From Planctomycetota bacterium (GTDB lineage Bacteria > Planctomycetota > UBA1135 > UBA2386): a DNA stretch of 64,000 bases. The stretch spans positions 1,240,001 through 1,304,000 of the forward strand of contig JADJWQ010000001.1 of assembly GCA_016716265.1 (NCBI GenBank), written 5' to 3'. Positions 19,255 to 26,984 of this stretch are shown piece by piece. The notes under the pieces are model-generated. The model searched no databases. It was not told the origin of the DNA and saw only the letters and a list, made by a program, of their open reading frames with translations. A program made the position numbers and the translations under genes. The number at the start of each line of letters is the position of its first letter. The first letter of the stretch is position 1.

Positions 19255-20403
19255 ATGCGCTCGCTGTTCTCGTCGGTACTCGTCCTGTCGCTCGTCCCGG
19301 CGGCCTCCGCCCAGGACTTCATCCACTACAAGTTCGACTCCGGCTGCACGTCGGAGGTCATCAACTACGCCACCGGCCCGCAGGCGCTCGGCGCCAACGG
19401 CGTGCTCGAGACCACGGCACCGGTCAGCCCGTGGATCGCCGGGCGCTTCGGTGCCGCGCTCGATGGCGGCGGCTCGGGCTACTACAGCCGCGTGCGCTCC
19501 GGTTGGAATCCCGGGACGCAGCCGCTGACCGGCGACCTGACGATCGCGTTCTTCATGAAGGAGGCGACCGCGACCACGAGCCTGAACTACCTGATGGGCG
19601 CGCCGTCCGGCGGGTTCCGGCTGTTCACGAACGGCATCGCCGGTCGCGGGCTGTACCAGCGCGAGATCGTGACGACGAGCAGCCAGGGCAACCGCGATCT
19701 GTCGCTGCCAGCCACCGTGACCGACGTGCAGACGCTGGCGGCTGCGGGTTGGGTGCACATCGCGATCGTGATCGATGCAACCGCGCAGACCGCCGACTGG
19801 TACGTCAATGGCACTTCGGTGCTGCAGGTGACCGGCGTCGTCGGCGGTGCCAACATCGTGTTGGCCGGGCCCTTCACGGTCGGCTACTACAGCAGCGCGT
19901 CGTACTACGCGTTCGACGAGTTCCTCATCAGCCTCCGAGCCTACTCGCCGACGGAGATGATGGCGTTGGCGCTGGCCCCCCACGCCGGCGATGGTGCGTT
20001 CTCGTCGGGGATCGCGAGCCAATGCGGCACGTCGACGCTCGCCGGCAACGGCCAGGCCCCGACGATCGGCAATGCCGGTTACGGCCTCGTGCTGAACTCG
20101 AGCGCGACGGGCGCCTGGGCACTGAACGTCGGCGGGAGCCGCTGCTCGATCGGCGGTCTGGTCCCGCTGCCGTTCGACGCCGGCACGCTCACGCCGCTGG
20201 CCGCCGGCTGCTGGCTGCTCGCGGATCCGGCGGTGTCGGTCGGCGGTGCCGTCGCGAGCGGTCCGGTCCAGATCCCCTTCGCTATCCCTCAGGACCCGCA
20301 GCTCGGTGGCGCCGTGTTGTTCACGCAGGGCGTGGTCCTGAGCTTCGCACCCGCGAACGCAGTCGAGGCGACCCACGGGCTCGCGATCGGGCTCGGCTAC
20401 TGA
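19255..20403 (+). CDS. Secreted LamG-domain protein with the shared C-terminal domain
   Basis: A 382-residue exported protein. Signal peptide MRSLFSSVLVLSLVPAASAQ. Residues ~25-240 form a concanavalin/LamG-like jelly roll: FIHYKFDSGC, GRFGAALDGGGSGYYS, LTIAFFMKEAT, GWVHIAIVIDATAQTADWYVNG and AFDEFLISLRAYSPTEM are the standard LamG strand order. From about residue 255 follows the C-terminal domain found in other secreted proteins here: TSTLAGNGQAPTIGN, WALNVGGSRC, LVPLPFDAGT, GCWLLADPA, IPFAIPQDPQLGGAVLFTQGVVL. LamG modules bind glycans or other surface ligands; no enzyme domain is present. A GGAG ribosome site is just before the ATG. It converges with the ABC permease gene 51 bases further on. 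Confidence 0.78.
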   Translation: MRSLFSSVLVLSLVPAASAQDFIHYKFDSGCTSEVINYATGPQALGANGVLETTAPVSPWIAGRFGAALDGGGSGYYSRVRSGWNPGTQPLTGDLTIAFFMKEATATTSLNYLMGAPSGGFRLFTNGIAGRGLYQREIVTTSSQGNRDLSLPATVTDVQTLAAAGWVHIAIVIDATAQTADWYVNGTSVLQVTGVVGGANIVLAGPFTVGYYSSASYYAFDEFLISLRAYSPTEMMALALAPHAGDGAFSSGIASQCGTSTLAGNGQAPTIGNAGYGLVLNSSATGAWALNVGGSRCSIGGLVPLPFDAGTLTPLAAGCWLLADPAVSVGGAVASGPVQIPFAIPQDPQLGGAVLFTQGVVLSFAPANAVEATHGLAIGLGY

Positions 20404-20432
20404 CCCGACCCGGCGGGCGCTGATGTAAAAAT

Positions 20433-20445
20433 CGTACGCGGTACG
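20433..20445. other. Short palindrome between convergent genes
   Basis: CGTAC-GCG-GTACG hairpin preceded by the only AT-rich run nearby (TGTAAAAATCG, 20424-20434), in the 51-base gap between two converging genes. A weak terminator or protein site is possible. Confidence 0.2.
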
Positions 20446-20454
20446 GATCGGAAG

Positions 20455-21495
20455 TCAGGCCCAGCGGAAGAGGCGGCCGGCGAGGGTGGTGGTCGCGGCG
20501 GCGAAGGCGAGCAGGAGGGCGGTCGCGGGCCAGGCGGCCAGGACGTCGGTGGCGCCGAGCATCGCGGAGCGGAGGCCGTCGGTCAGCCACGTGAGCGGCA
20601 ATGCGCGCACGAGTGGCTGCAGCACGGCGGGGAAACGATCGTTGCTGAAGAACGCCCCGCCGCACAGCCACATCGGCAGCATCACGACGTTCATCAGCCC
20701 CGACAGCGTCTCCAGAGTGCGCGCGCGCGAGGCGAGCAGGAGACCGAAGCCCGAGAATGCGGCGGCGCCGGCCAACACCAGCACCGCGATCGCCGCCCAC
20801 GCCCCCGGCGCCACCGGCACGCCGAACGCGAGCATGCCGAATGCGAGGATCACGAACGGCGGCAGCAAGGCGAGCAGCAACCGGCTCGACAGGAACGCGA
20901 CCAGGAACTCGACGCGCCCGACCGGCGTGACCCAGATCCGGCGCAGCAGGTTCTTCACGCGCATCTGCACGACGTTGTAGCCCACGCCGTAGATGCCCGC
21001 GCCCATCAGGTTGATCCCGATCAGGCCGGGCAGCAGGAAGTCGATGTAGCGGCCACCCGGCTCGTCGACGCTCTCGATGCGAGGCTGCACGGCGTCGGCC
21101 AGCTCACCGCGCGCGCGTCGCAGCGCGCTCTCGAGCCGCAGCTCGGCGAGCTCCGCATCCGGCCGGCTCGGATCGATCGTGACGACCGGAGCATCGAGGC
21201 TGCCCGACAGCACCGCGTCGATCGAGCCGAGCACCAGTCGACGCTGCGCGCGCTCGGCGGTATCGATCTCGATCTGCACCGCATCGCCGGCGACCGGCTC
21301 GAGCTGCGCGTGCAACACTTCCGCGCCCGCGACGACCGCGACGCGCGACGGCTGGGCGCCCCGCTCGCCGAACGCGAGGCCGAGCACCAGCGCCATGATC
21401 AGCGGGAAGCCGTAGGTCCAGAACACGGCGTCCGGCGTGCGCAGGTAGTCGCGCAGCGCCATCGCGCCGACCTCGCGCAGCACGCGCGCCCTCAT
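20455..21495 (-). CDS. ABC-2 type transporter permease
   Basis: A 346-residue membrane protein of the ABC-2 family (drug/lipid/polysaccharide exporters). Topology: a cytoplasmic start MRARVLREVGAMALRDYLRTP, a first membrane segment (FWTYGFPLIMALVLGLAFG), a large external domain of ~110 residues (SRVAVVAGAEV to PRIESVDEPGG), then about five membrane segments from YIDFLLPGLIGINLMG to ATALLLAFAAATTTLAGRLF. The IDFLLPGLIGINLMG and RVKNLLRRIWVTPV elements are typical of the linearmycin/daunorubicin-type permeases. Its ATG overlaps the stop of the ATPase gene (ATGA), so the two make one transporter. The exported compound is unknown; the operon also holds a sugar-phosphate aldolase gene, which may be unrelated. 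Confidence 0.88.
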   Translation of the reverse strand: MRARVLREVGAMALRDYLRTPDAVFWTYGFPLIMALVLGLAFGERGAQPSRVAVVAGAEVLHAQLEPVAGDAVQIEIDTAERAQRRLVLGSIDAVLSGSLDAPVVTIDPSRPDAELAELRLESALRRARGELADAVQPRIESVDEPGGRYIDFLLPGLIGINLMGAGIYGVGYNVVQMRVKNLLRRIWVTPVGRVEFLVAFLSSRLLLALLPPFVILAFGMLAFGVPVAPGAWAAIAVLVLAGAAAFSGFGLLLASRARTLETLSGLMNVVMLPMWLCGGAFFSNDRFPAVLQPLVRALPLTWLTDGLRSAMLGATDVLAAWPATALLLAFAAATTTLAGRLFRWA

Positions 21496-22346
21496 GACGC
21501 CTCCTGGCCATCGCGCAGGTGACGGCCGGTCAGGTGCACGAACACGTCCTCGAGGCTCGTGTGGCGCGTCGCCAGACCGTCGAGCGGCAACCCGGTCGCC
21601 TCGACGATCCGCAGCAGGTCGGGCACGACGCGGTGCGGCCGTTCGACGGTCGCGACCAGGCGATCGCCGACCAGCTCGCATTCGACGACCCCCTCGGTGC
21701 CGGCGACGCGGCCGAGGTCGACGCGCCCGGCGAGCCCGGCCGCCTCCAGCTCGACGACGTGCCCGGCCCCCAGCGACGCGATCAGCTCGCGCGGCGTTCC
21801 CAGCGCGATCTGCCGGCCGTGGTCGACGATCATCAGCCGGTCGCACAGCACCGCGGCCTCGTCCATGTAGTGCGTGGTCAGCAGCACCGTGCCGCCCGCC
21901 GCCCGGAACGACCGCACGACCTCCCACAGGCTGCGCCGCGACTGCGGATCGAGACCGGTCGTCGGCTCGTCGAGGAACAGCAGCTCGGGGCGCCCGGCCA
22001 GTGCGGTCGCGACCGCGAGCCGTTGCCGCTGGCCGCCGCTGAGCTGCCCGTAGCGCGCGTCGGGCCTCGTCTCCTGCAGCGAGACACCGATCCGCTGCCG
22101 GATCGCGCGGGGGTCGTCGCTCCAGCGCCGGCCGAGGATGCGCACGTCGCCGGCGGTCGGCTCCACCAGCCCCTCGCAGATCTCGACCGTCGTCGTCTTG
22201 CCGGCGCCGTTCGGGCCGAGCAGCCCGAACACCTCGCCGCGCTCGACCTGCAGGTCGAGCTCGGCGACCGCCACGACCTCGCGACGCCCGCGGTAGACCT
22301 TGCGCAGCCCGCACACGTCGATGGCGAGCTCGCCGGTGCGCGTCAT
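21492..22346 (-). CDS. ABC transporter ATPase with a missing helical segment
   Basis: A 284-residue ATP-binding subunit partnered with the overlapping permease gene. Walker A LLGPNGAGKTTT, a Q-loop GVSLQET, signature LSGGQRQRL, Walker B ELLFLDEPTTGLD, the D-loop and switch His (LLTTHYMDEA) are all present, and a C-terminal ~75-residue tail (LGAGHVVELEAAG to VFVHLTGR) fits the DrrA/CcmA class. The odd feature: only about ten residues (ETRPDARYGQ) separate the Q-loop from LSGGQ, where relatives have about 50-55. The helical subdomain that contacts the permease is therefore largely missing. This is an in-frame deletion or an assembly gap; see findings. ATG at 22346 overlaps the upstream stop (ATGA). 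Confidence 0.85.
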   Translation of the reverse strand: MTRTGELAIDVCGLRKVYRGRREVVAVAELDLQVERGEVFGLLGPNGAGKTTTVEICEGLVEPTAGDVRILGRRWSDDPRAIRQRIGVSLQETRPDARYGQLSGGQRQRLAVATALAGRPELLFLDEPTTGLDPQSRRSLWEVVRSFRAAGGTVLLTTHYMDEAAVLCDRLMIVDHGRQIALGTPRELIASLGAGHVVELEAAGLAGRVDLGRVAGTEGVVECELVGDRLVATVERPHRVVPDLLRIVEATGLPLDGLATRHTSLEDVFVHLTGRHLRDGQEAS

Positions 22347-24454
22347 CGCGGGAACGCCTCGGGCAGGCCGCCGTCGACCGGCAGCACCGCGCCGGTGGTC
22401 GGCAGGCGCCCGCTGGCGAAGAACACCACCGCCTCGCCGACGTGGCGCGGCAGCACCGCGGTCTTCAGCAGGCTGCGGTCGCGGTAGTAGGCGCGCAGGC
22501 CCTGCGGATCGAGGCCGCGCGCGCGCATCCGATCGGGTCCGACCTCGGCCCACAGACCGCTCGGCACGTCGTCGTCACCGAACACGGCATCGGCATTGAT
22601 CGAGTTGACGCGCACGCCGAGCGGCGCGAGCTCCAGTGCCGCGATGCGCGCGAGCTGCAGCGCACCTGCCTTGCTCGCGGAGTACGCGCCGAATCCCGCG
22701 CCCGGCGCGAACACGTTCTTGCTCGCCTGCAGCACGACGCTGCCACCGGTGCCCTGCTCCTCGAACACGCGCGCGGCCTCGCGCAGCACGCGCATCGTGC
22801 CGTCGAGATTGACGCTGACGACGCGCTCGAACGCCTCGTCGCTCATGTCGCGGAGCTTGGACACGTGCGCGACGCCCGCGTTGGGAACCAGCACGTCGAG
22901 CCCACCGAAGCGCAGCACGCAGGTGTCGAACGCCTCGCGCACGCTCGCCGAGTCGGTGACGTCGAGCCGCACGGCCAGCACGCGCGCGGCACCGTGCCGC
23001 GCCGCGAGCTTCTGCCGCACGTGCGCGAGGCGCTCCGGGTCGACGTCCGTCACCGCGACGTGCGCACCGGCCGCCAGCAGCTCGTCGGCGATGCCGTGCC
23101 CGATCGCACCCGCTGCACCGGTGACCAGCGCGATCCGCCCGGCGAGCGGCGGCGGCACCTTCCTGCCGAGCTTGGCGAGCTCGAGCGGCCAGTACTCCAT
23201 CTCGAGCAGCTCCGGCCGCGGCAGCGCACGGTAGCTGCCGATCGCCTCGCCGAGCGCCTTGCCGCGCACGGTGTGCTCGGCGATGTCCGCCGCGATCCGC
23301 GCCGCCTTCGCATCGCCGCCGAAGCCGATCAGTCCCACGCCCTCGATCACCGCCACCCGCGGCTGCGGATCGAGCATCGTCAGCTCGCCGCCGACGCGCT
23401 CGCGGTGCGCCTGGAACCCGCGCACGTAGTCGGCCTCGAACGCCTCGACCGCCGCTTGCACACGACCCGCGGTCGCCACCTCGTCGGCGGCCAGGTAGAG
23501 GTAGTGCTCCTTGGTACGGATCACGTGGTCGGGCGTCAGCGGGCCGGTCGCGCACAGCCGCCGCGCGTCCGCGTGCCGCGAGAACGCGACGAGATCCGGC
23601 GCGCAGCGCAGATCGGCGATCGCCCGCACCGGCTCGGCTCCACTGCCGCGCCGCAGCGCGACCGCCCCGCGCACGCGCGGCAGCACGGCGGCCGCGCGCC
23701 GCCGCGCTGCCTGCTCGTCGTCGCGCCCCGGCTCGACGACCAGCATCGCCGGCCGTGCGCCGGGCCCCGCTGCGAGCGCACGCTCGGCTCGCGAGCACAG
23801 CTCGATCATCCGGTCGTACGAGTCCTTCGCGGTCGCACCGAACGTGAAGATGCCGTGGTGGATCAGCACGATGCCCTCGCAATCGGGCGCGCGCTCGTAG
23901 GCGTCGGCGACCGCCTCCGCGAGCGGATGGCCGGGCGGAATCCAGGGCAGCACCGGCACGCGCTCGCCGAGCGCGTCGCGCACGCGCCGCTCGCCGTCGG
24001 GTTGGTTGGTCAACACGACGATCGCGTCGGCGTGCGTGTGGTCGACGAACTTGTGCGGCAGGAACGCGTGCAGCAGCGTCTCGACCGACGGGGTCGGCGA
24101 GCTGGCATCGAGCAGCCGCGTGCGAACCTGGTTGACCATCTCCTCGTCACCGAGCCGCGGCACGCCACGCAATCGGCGCAGGGCCCCGAGCTGCAACGCA
24201 GGCAGGTCGCGCGGACCGAGGTCGGCGAGGTCCGAGCCGCTGCCCTTGACGCACAGCACTTCGATCGGCGTGCCGTCGATGCGGTCGGGCAGCGTGGTCT
24301 TGACCGACGTGTTGCCGCCGCCGTGCAGCACGAGCGACGGATCGCGGCCGATCAGGTGCGAGGTGTAGACGCGCAGCGCCACGTCCTCGTTCGCGCGCGG
24401 CGCGTAGCGGTCGATGTAGGCGGCGGCTTCGACGTCGTTCCAGGCGTTGTCCAC
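22343..24454 (-). CDS. Bifunctional class II aldolase / short-chain dehydrogenase (rhamnulose-phosphate type)
   Basis: A 703-residue fusion. Residues ~20-240 are a class II aldolase/adducin domain with zinc ligands in DHTHAD (His139, His141) and IHHG (His199/200) and the phosphate-binding GGGNTS at 45-50. Residues ~440-700 are an SDR domain: VTGAAGAIGHGIA, VPNAGVA, the catalytic YSASK and a C-terminal GAVLPVDGGLPEAF. The same architecture occurs in the Bacillus RhaEW type, where the aldolase cleaves L-rhamnulose-1-phosphate and the SDR oxidises the resulting lactaldehyde. The GTG at 24454 starts the conserved protein. It lies 58 bases downstream of the pseudouridine synthase gene and overlaps the ABC ATPase gene by ATGA. 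Sugar identity is inferred; the rhamnosidase gene elsewhere in the window supports it. Confidence 0.88.
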   Translation of the reverse strand: MDNAWNDVEAAAYIDRYAPRANEDVALRVYTSHLIGRDPSLVLHGGGNTSVKTTLPDRIDGTPIEVLCVKGSGSDLADLGPRDLPALQLGALRRLRGVPRLGDEEMVNQVRTRLLDASSPTPSVETLLHAFLPHKFVDHTHADAIVVLTNQPDGERRVRDALGERVPVLPWIPPGHPLAEAVADAYERAPDCEGIVLIHHGIFTFGATAKDSYDRMIELCSRAERALAAGPGARPAMLVVEPGRDDEQAARRRAAAVLPRVRGAVALRRGSGAEPVRAIADLRCAPDLVAFSRHADARRLCATGPLTPDHVIRTKEHYLYLAADEVATAGRVQAAVEAFEADYVRGFQAHRERVGGELTMLDPQPRVAVIEGVGLIGFGGDAKAARIAADIAEHTVRGKALGEAIGSYRALPRPELLEMEYWPLELAKLGRKVPPPLAGRIALVTGAAGAIGHGIADELLAAGAHVAVTDVDPERLAHVRQKLAARHGAARVLAVRLDVTDSASVREAFDTCVLRFGGLDVLVPNAGVAHVSKLRDMSDEAFERVVSVNLDGTMRVLREAARVFEEQGTGGSVVLQASKNVFAPGAGFGAYSASKAGALQLARIAALELAPLGVRVNSINADAVFGDDDVPSGLWAEVGPDRMRARGLDPQGLRAYYRDRSLLKTAVLPRHVGEAVVFFASGRLPTTGAVLPVDGGLPEAFPR

Positions 24455-24512
24455 GCCGAGCAGGGTAGCGACGGCACGCCCCCGATTCCCCCGCGCGGTC
24501 GGGACGGGCCGC

Positions 24513-25500
24513 TCACGCGCGCGCCGGCCGCGCGCTGCGCAGCCAGCCGAGCAGCACCTCGAAGTCGCGCGGCAGCGGAGCCTCGAACGTCAGCTCCTCG
24601 CCGGTGTGGGGATGGCAGACCGTCAGCGAACGCGCGTGCAGGCAGTGCCGGCCGGGATCGGGTGCGCTCTCGGGCAGCCGTTCGTGCTGCGCTCGCCGCG
24701 ACACGGTAGACGCGGTCGCCGACCAGCGAGTGACCGATGCTGGTCAGGTGCACGCGGATCTGGTGGGTCCGGCCGGTCAGCGGCCGGCAGCGCACGTGTG
24801 CGAAGCCGTCGAAGCGCTCGACGACCTCGTAGAAGGTGCTCGCCTCCTTGCCGCCGTCCTGCGCGATGACCATCTTGTCGGCCTGCTTCGGATGGACGTC
24901 GATCCGGCGCTCGATCCAGTCGGAGTCGAAGCGCGGCACGCCGAACACCACCGCGCGGTACTCCTTCCGGACCGTGCGCGCACGGAACTGCGCCTGCAGC
25001 GCGAGCAGCGCCGGATCGGTGCGCGCGAGCAGCATCACGCCCGACGTCTCGCGATCGAGGCGATGCACGATGCCGTGACGGTCCTCGCCCGCGGCCGGCG
25101 CGAGCGGGCCGAACCGATGCTCGGCCAGCGCCGCGACGTTCGGCACGACGTCGCGCGGATTCGGCGGTGGGTGTGACGCGAGCCCGGCCGGCTTGTTCAC
25201 CGCGACGAACAGCGGATCGTTGTACAGGACCGGCAGGTCGTAGCCCCAGCTGCCCGGGTCGACCGCGGGGGCGGCGTCCTCGGGGCGCGGGGCGAGGTCG
25301 ACCGAGACGACCTGCCCGGGCTCCAGCACGGCGCCCGGCTTGGTCCGGCGTCCGTCGACCAGCACGCGGCCCTGCTGGACGAGCGCCTTGGCCCGGCTGC
25401 GCGACGGCAGCTCCGGGACGCGGGCGAGGAAGACGTCGAGGCGGACCCCGACGTCCGCGGAGCGGACCACGAGAACGAGCGGGCTGTCGGCAGCTTCCAT
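24513..25500 (-). pseudogene. RluA-family pseudouridine synthase, frameshifted near its end
   Basis: A 23S rRNA pseudouridine synthase of the RluA/RluD class. The N-terminal S4 RNA-binding domain (residues ~16-70: LDVFLARVPELPSRSRAKALVQ) is followed by the catalytic domain: FVAVNKPAGLASHP, the HRLDRETSG motif with the catalytic Asp, VRKEYRAVV and LTGRTHQIRVHL. Directly after GDRVY (about 24705) the frame breaks. Continuing in the next frame restores the family C-terminus: SRRAQHERLPE, RHCLHARSLTVCHPHTGEEL, FEAPLPRDFEVLL, ending at the TGA at 24513-24515. A single extra base explains this. All catalytic residues precede the break, so either a sequencing error or a recent mutation is possible. 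It heads the operon that continues with the aldolase/dehydrogenase gene. Confidence 0.8.
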
Positions 25501-25580
25501 CGCGCGCGCCGGCCGCGGCAGGCGTCCGGTGCCGGCAGGTTAGCGGACGGCGGGGTTCTGGCGGAGCGCGCCGGACGGCG

Positions 25581-25595
25581 CAACCCCCGGGGTTG
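25581..25595. promoter_or_regulatory. Perfect palindrome in a divergent promoter region
   Basis: CAACCCC-C-GGGGTTG, two 7-base arms with one central base, lies 80 bases before the pseudouridine synthase start and 125 bases before the response regulator start. It could be an operator or a small RNA hairpin; no second copy was noticed. Confidence 0.3.
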
Positions 25596-25719
25596 TCCTT
25601 AGTTGCTCCTCACCGAATCATCCGGGAACTTCTTCGCGCACGAGCGGAAGTCGCCGCTATCATCCGGCGGCTCTTCTCCGCGCCGGCGTAAGCCGGACAG
25701 CTCGTTCCGAGGCCTCCCC

Positions 25720-26769
25720 ATGACCCTCGTGGAATCCGTGCTGCGGGTCGACCCGCCTCTGTCGGCGGGGCGACGCGCGCTGATCGTCGACGACGACGCG
25801 CTCACGCTCGAGACACTGCAGTCGATCCTGGCTGGCGCCGGCTTCGACGCGGTGTGCGCGGACGACGTCCAGGCAGGTCGCGATCGACTGCGAAGCCAGC
25901 CGTTCGACGTCGTGCTGACCGACCTCTACCTCGCCGGGGGCTCCGGCTACGAGATCGCCGCCGCGGCAAGGGCGCTGCAGCCGCGCGCGCCTGTCGTCAT
26001 GCTCACCGGGAGACCGAGCTTCGGTGCGGCAGCCGAAGCGCTCCGGTCGAACGTGCGCGAGATCGTGGTCAAGCCGATCGATGCGCAGATCCTGGTGGCG
26101 ACGTGCGAACGCGCGATCCGCACCGCCGAGATGGAGCGACGGACGCGCGAGCTCGAGACGCAGAACCGCGTATTGACCAGCGTGCTGCCACGCCTGATCG
26201 AGGCGAAAGACCCGACCACCAGCGGCCACTCGGAACGGGTCGTCCAGTACGTGGACCGCCTCGCCCAGCGCTGCGGCATCGAGGAGTCCGACCGCGAGAT
26301 GCTGCGGCTCGCCGCGCTGCTGCACGACATCGGCAAGATCGCGGTGCCGCAGTCGATCCTGTGCAAGGACGGGCCGCTCGCCGCCGAGGAACGCGCGGTG
26401 ATCATGTGTCATCCGCAGGTGGGCCACGATGTGCTGGCGGGCCTCGAGGGCTGCGATCCCGTGCGCCGCTGGGTGCTGCAGCACCACGAGCGGTGGGACG
26501 GGCGCGGCTATCCGAACGGGCTCGCCGGCGAAGAAGTCGATCTGCCCGGCCGCATCCTGATCCTCGCCGAGGTCTACGACGCGCTCGCCGAGGCCCGTTC
26601 GTACAAGCCCGCGTGGCCGCTGCTCGACATCGTCGAGTTCTTCCGGAACCAGGCCGGCAAGCACTTCGACCCGTGCCTCGCGATGCTCGTCGCGGACGGC
26701 CTCGAGCGCGAGGGCCGCGCGTTCTTCGACGCCGACCTCGACGCGTTCGATGCGCCGGGCCTGAACTGA
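25720..26769 (+). CDS. Response regulator with HD-GYP output domain
   Basis: A 349-residue two-domain signalling protein. Receiver domain residues ~18-130: acidic pocket DDD at 24-26, phosphorylation site Asp68 in VVLTDLYL, Thr in MLTGR and Lys118 in VVKP. A short coiled linker leads to the HD-GYP domain (~150-340): SGHSERVVQY, the HD pair in LLHDIGKIAVP (202-203), the CHPQVGHDVL motif and HHERWDGRGYPNGLAGE containing GYP at 263-265. HD-GYP domains hydrolyse cyclic di-GMP; all metal ligands appear intact, so it is likely an active phosphodiesterase switched by phosphorylation. No sensor kinase lies nearby. The ATG at 25720 starts right before the receiver; longer in-frame starts add a low-complexity leader. 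Confidence 0.92.
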   Translation: MTLVESVLRVDPPLSAGRRALIVDDDALTLETLQSILAGAGFDAVCADDVQAGRDRLRSQPFDVVLTDLYLAGGSGYEIAAAARALQPRAPVVMLTGRPSFGAAAEALRSNVREIVVKPIDAQILVATCERAIRTAEMERRTRELETQNRVLTSVLPRLIEAKDPTTSGHSERVVQYVDRLAQRCGIEESDREMLRLAALLHDIGKIAVPQSILCKDGPLAAEERAVIMCHPQVGHDVLAGLEGCDPVRRWVLQHHERWDGRGYPNGLAGEEVDLPGRILILAEVYDALAEARSYKPAWPLLDIVEFFRNQAGKHFDPCLAMLVADGLEREGRAFFDADLDAFDAPGLN

Positions 26770-26984
26770 ACCGCCGCTGCCGCCGGGCCGCTCCAGTGCG
26801 CATGCAGCGGGTCGAGCGCCCGCGCAGCGCAGGGCTTGGCAGAGGGCATTCCGAGTCGCACAATCGACAGGTCCCCCGGCCCGGAGGCCGGACCGACTCG
26901 CACCGGCCCGACCGCCCGATTCCCCTCGACCCCATGCGCCGCGCCCGCCCCGGTTGCGCGCAGCCACGCAGACCGTCAGACCCG

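Noticed and set aside
22442..24709. Long plus-strand open frame opposite the aldolase/dehydrogenase
   Set aside because: His/Arg/Asp-rich antisense translation; the minus-strand protein has clear catalytic motifs.
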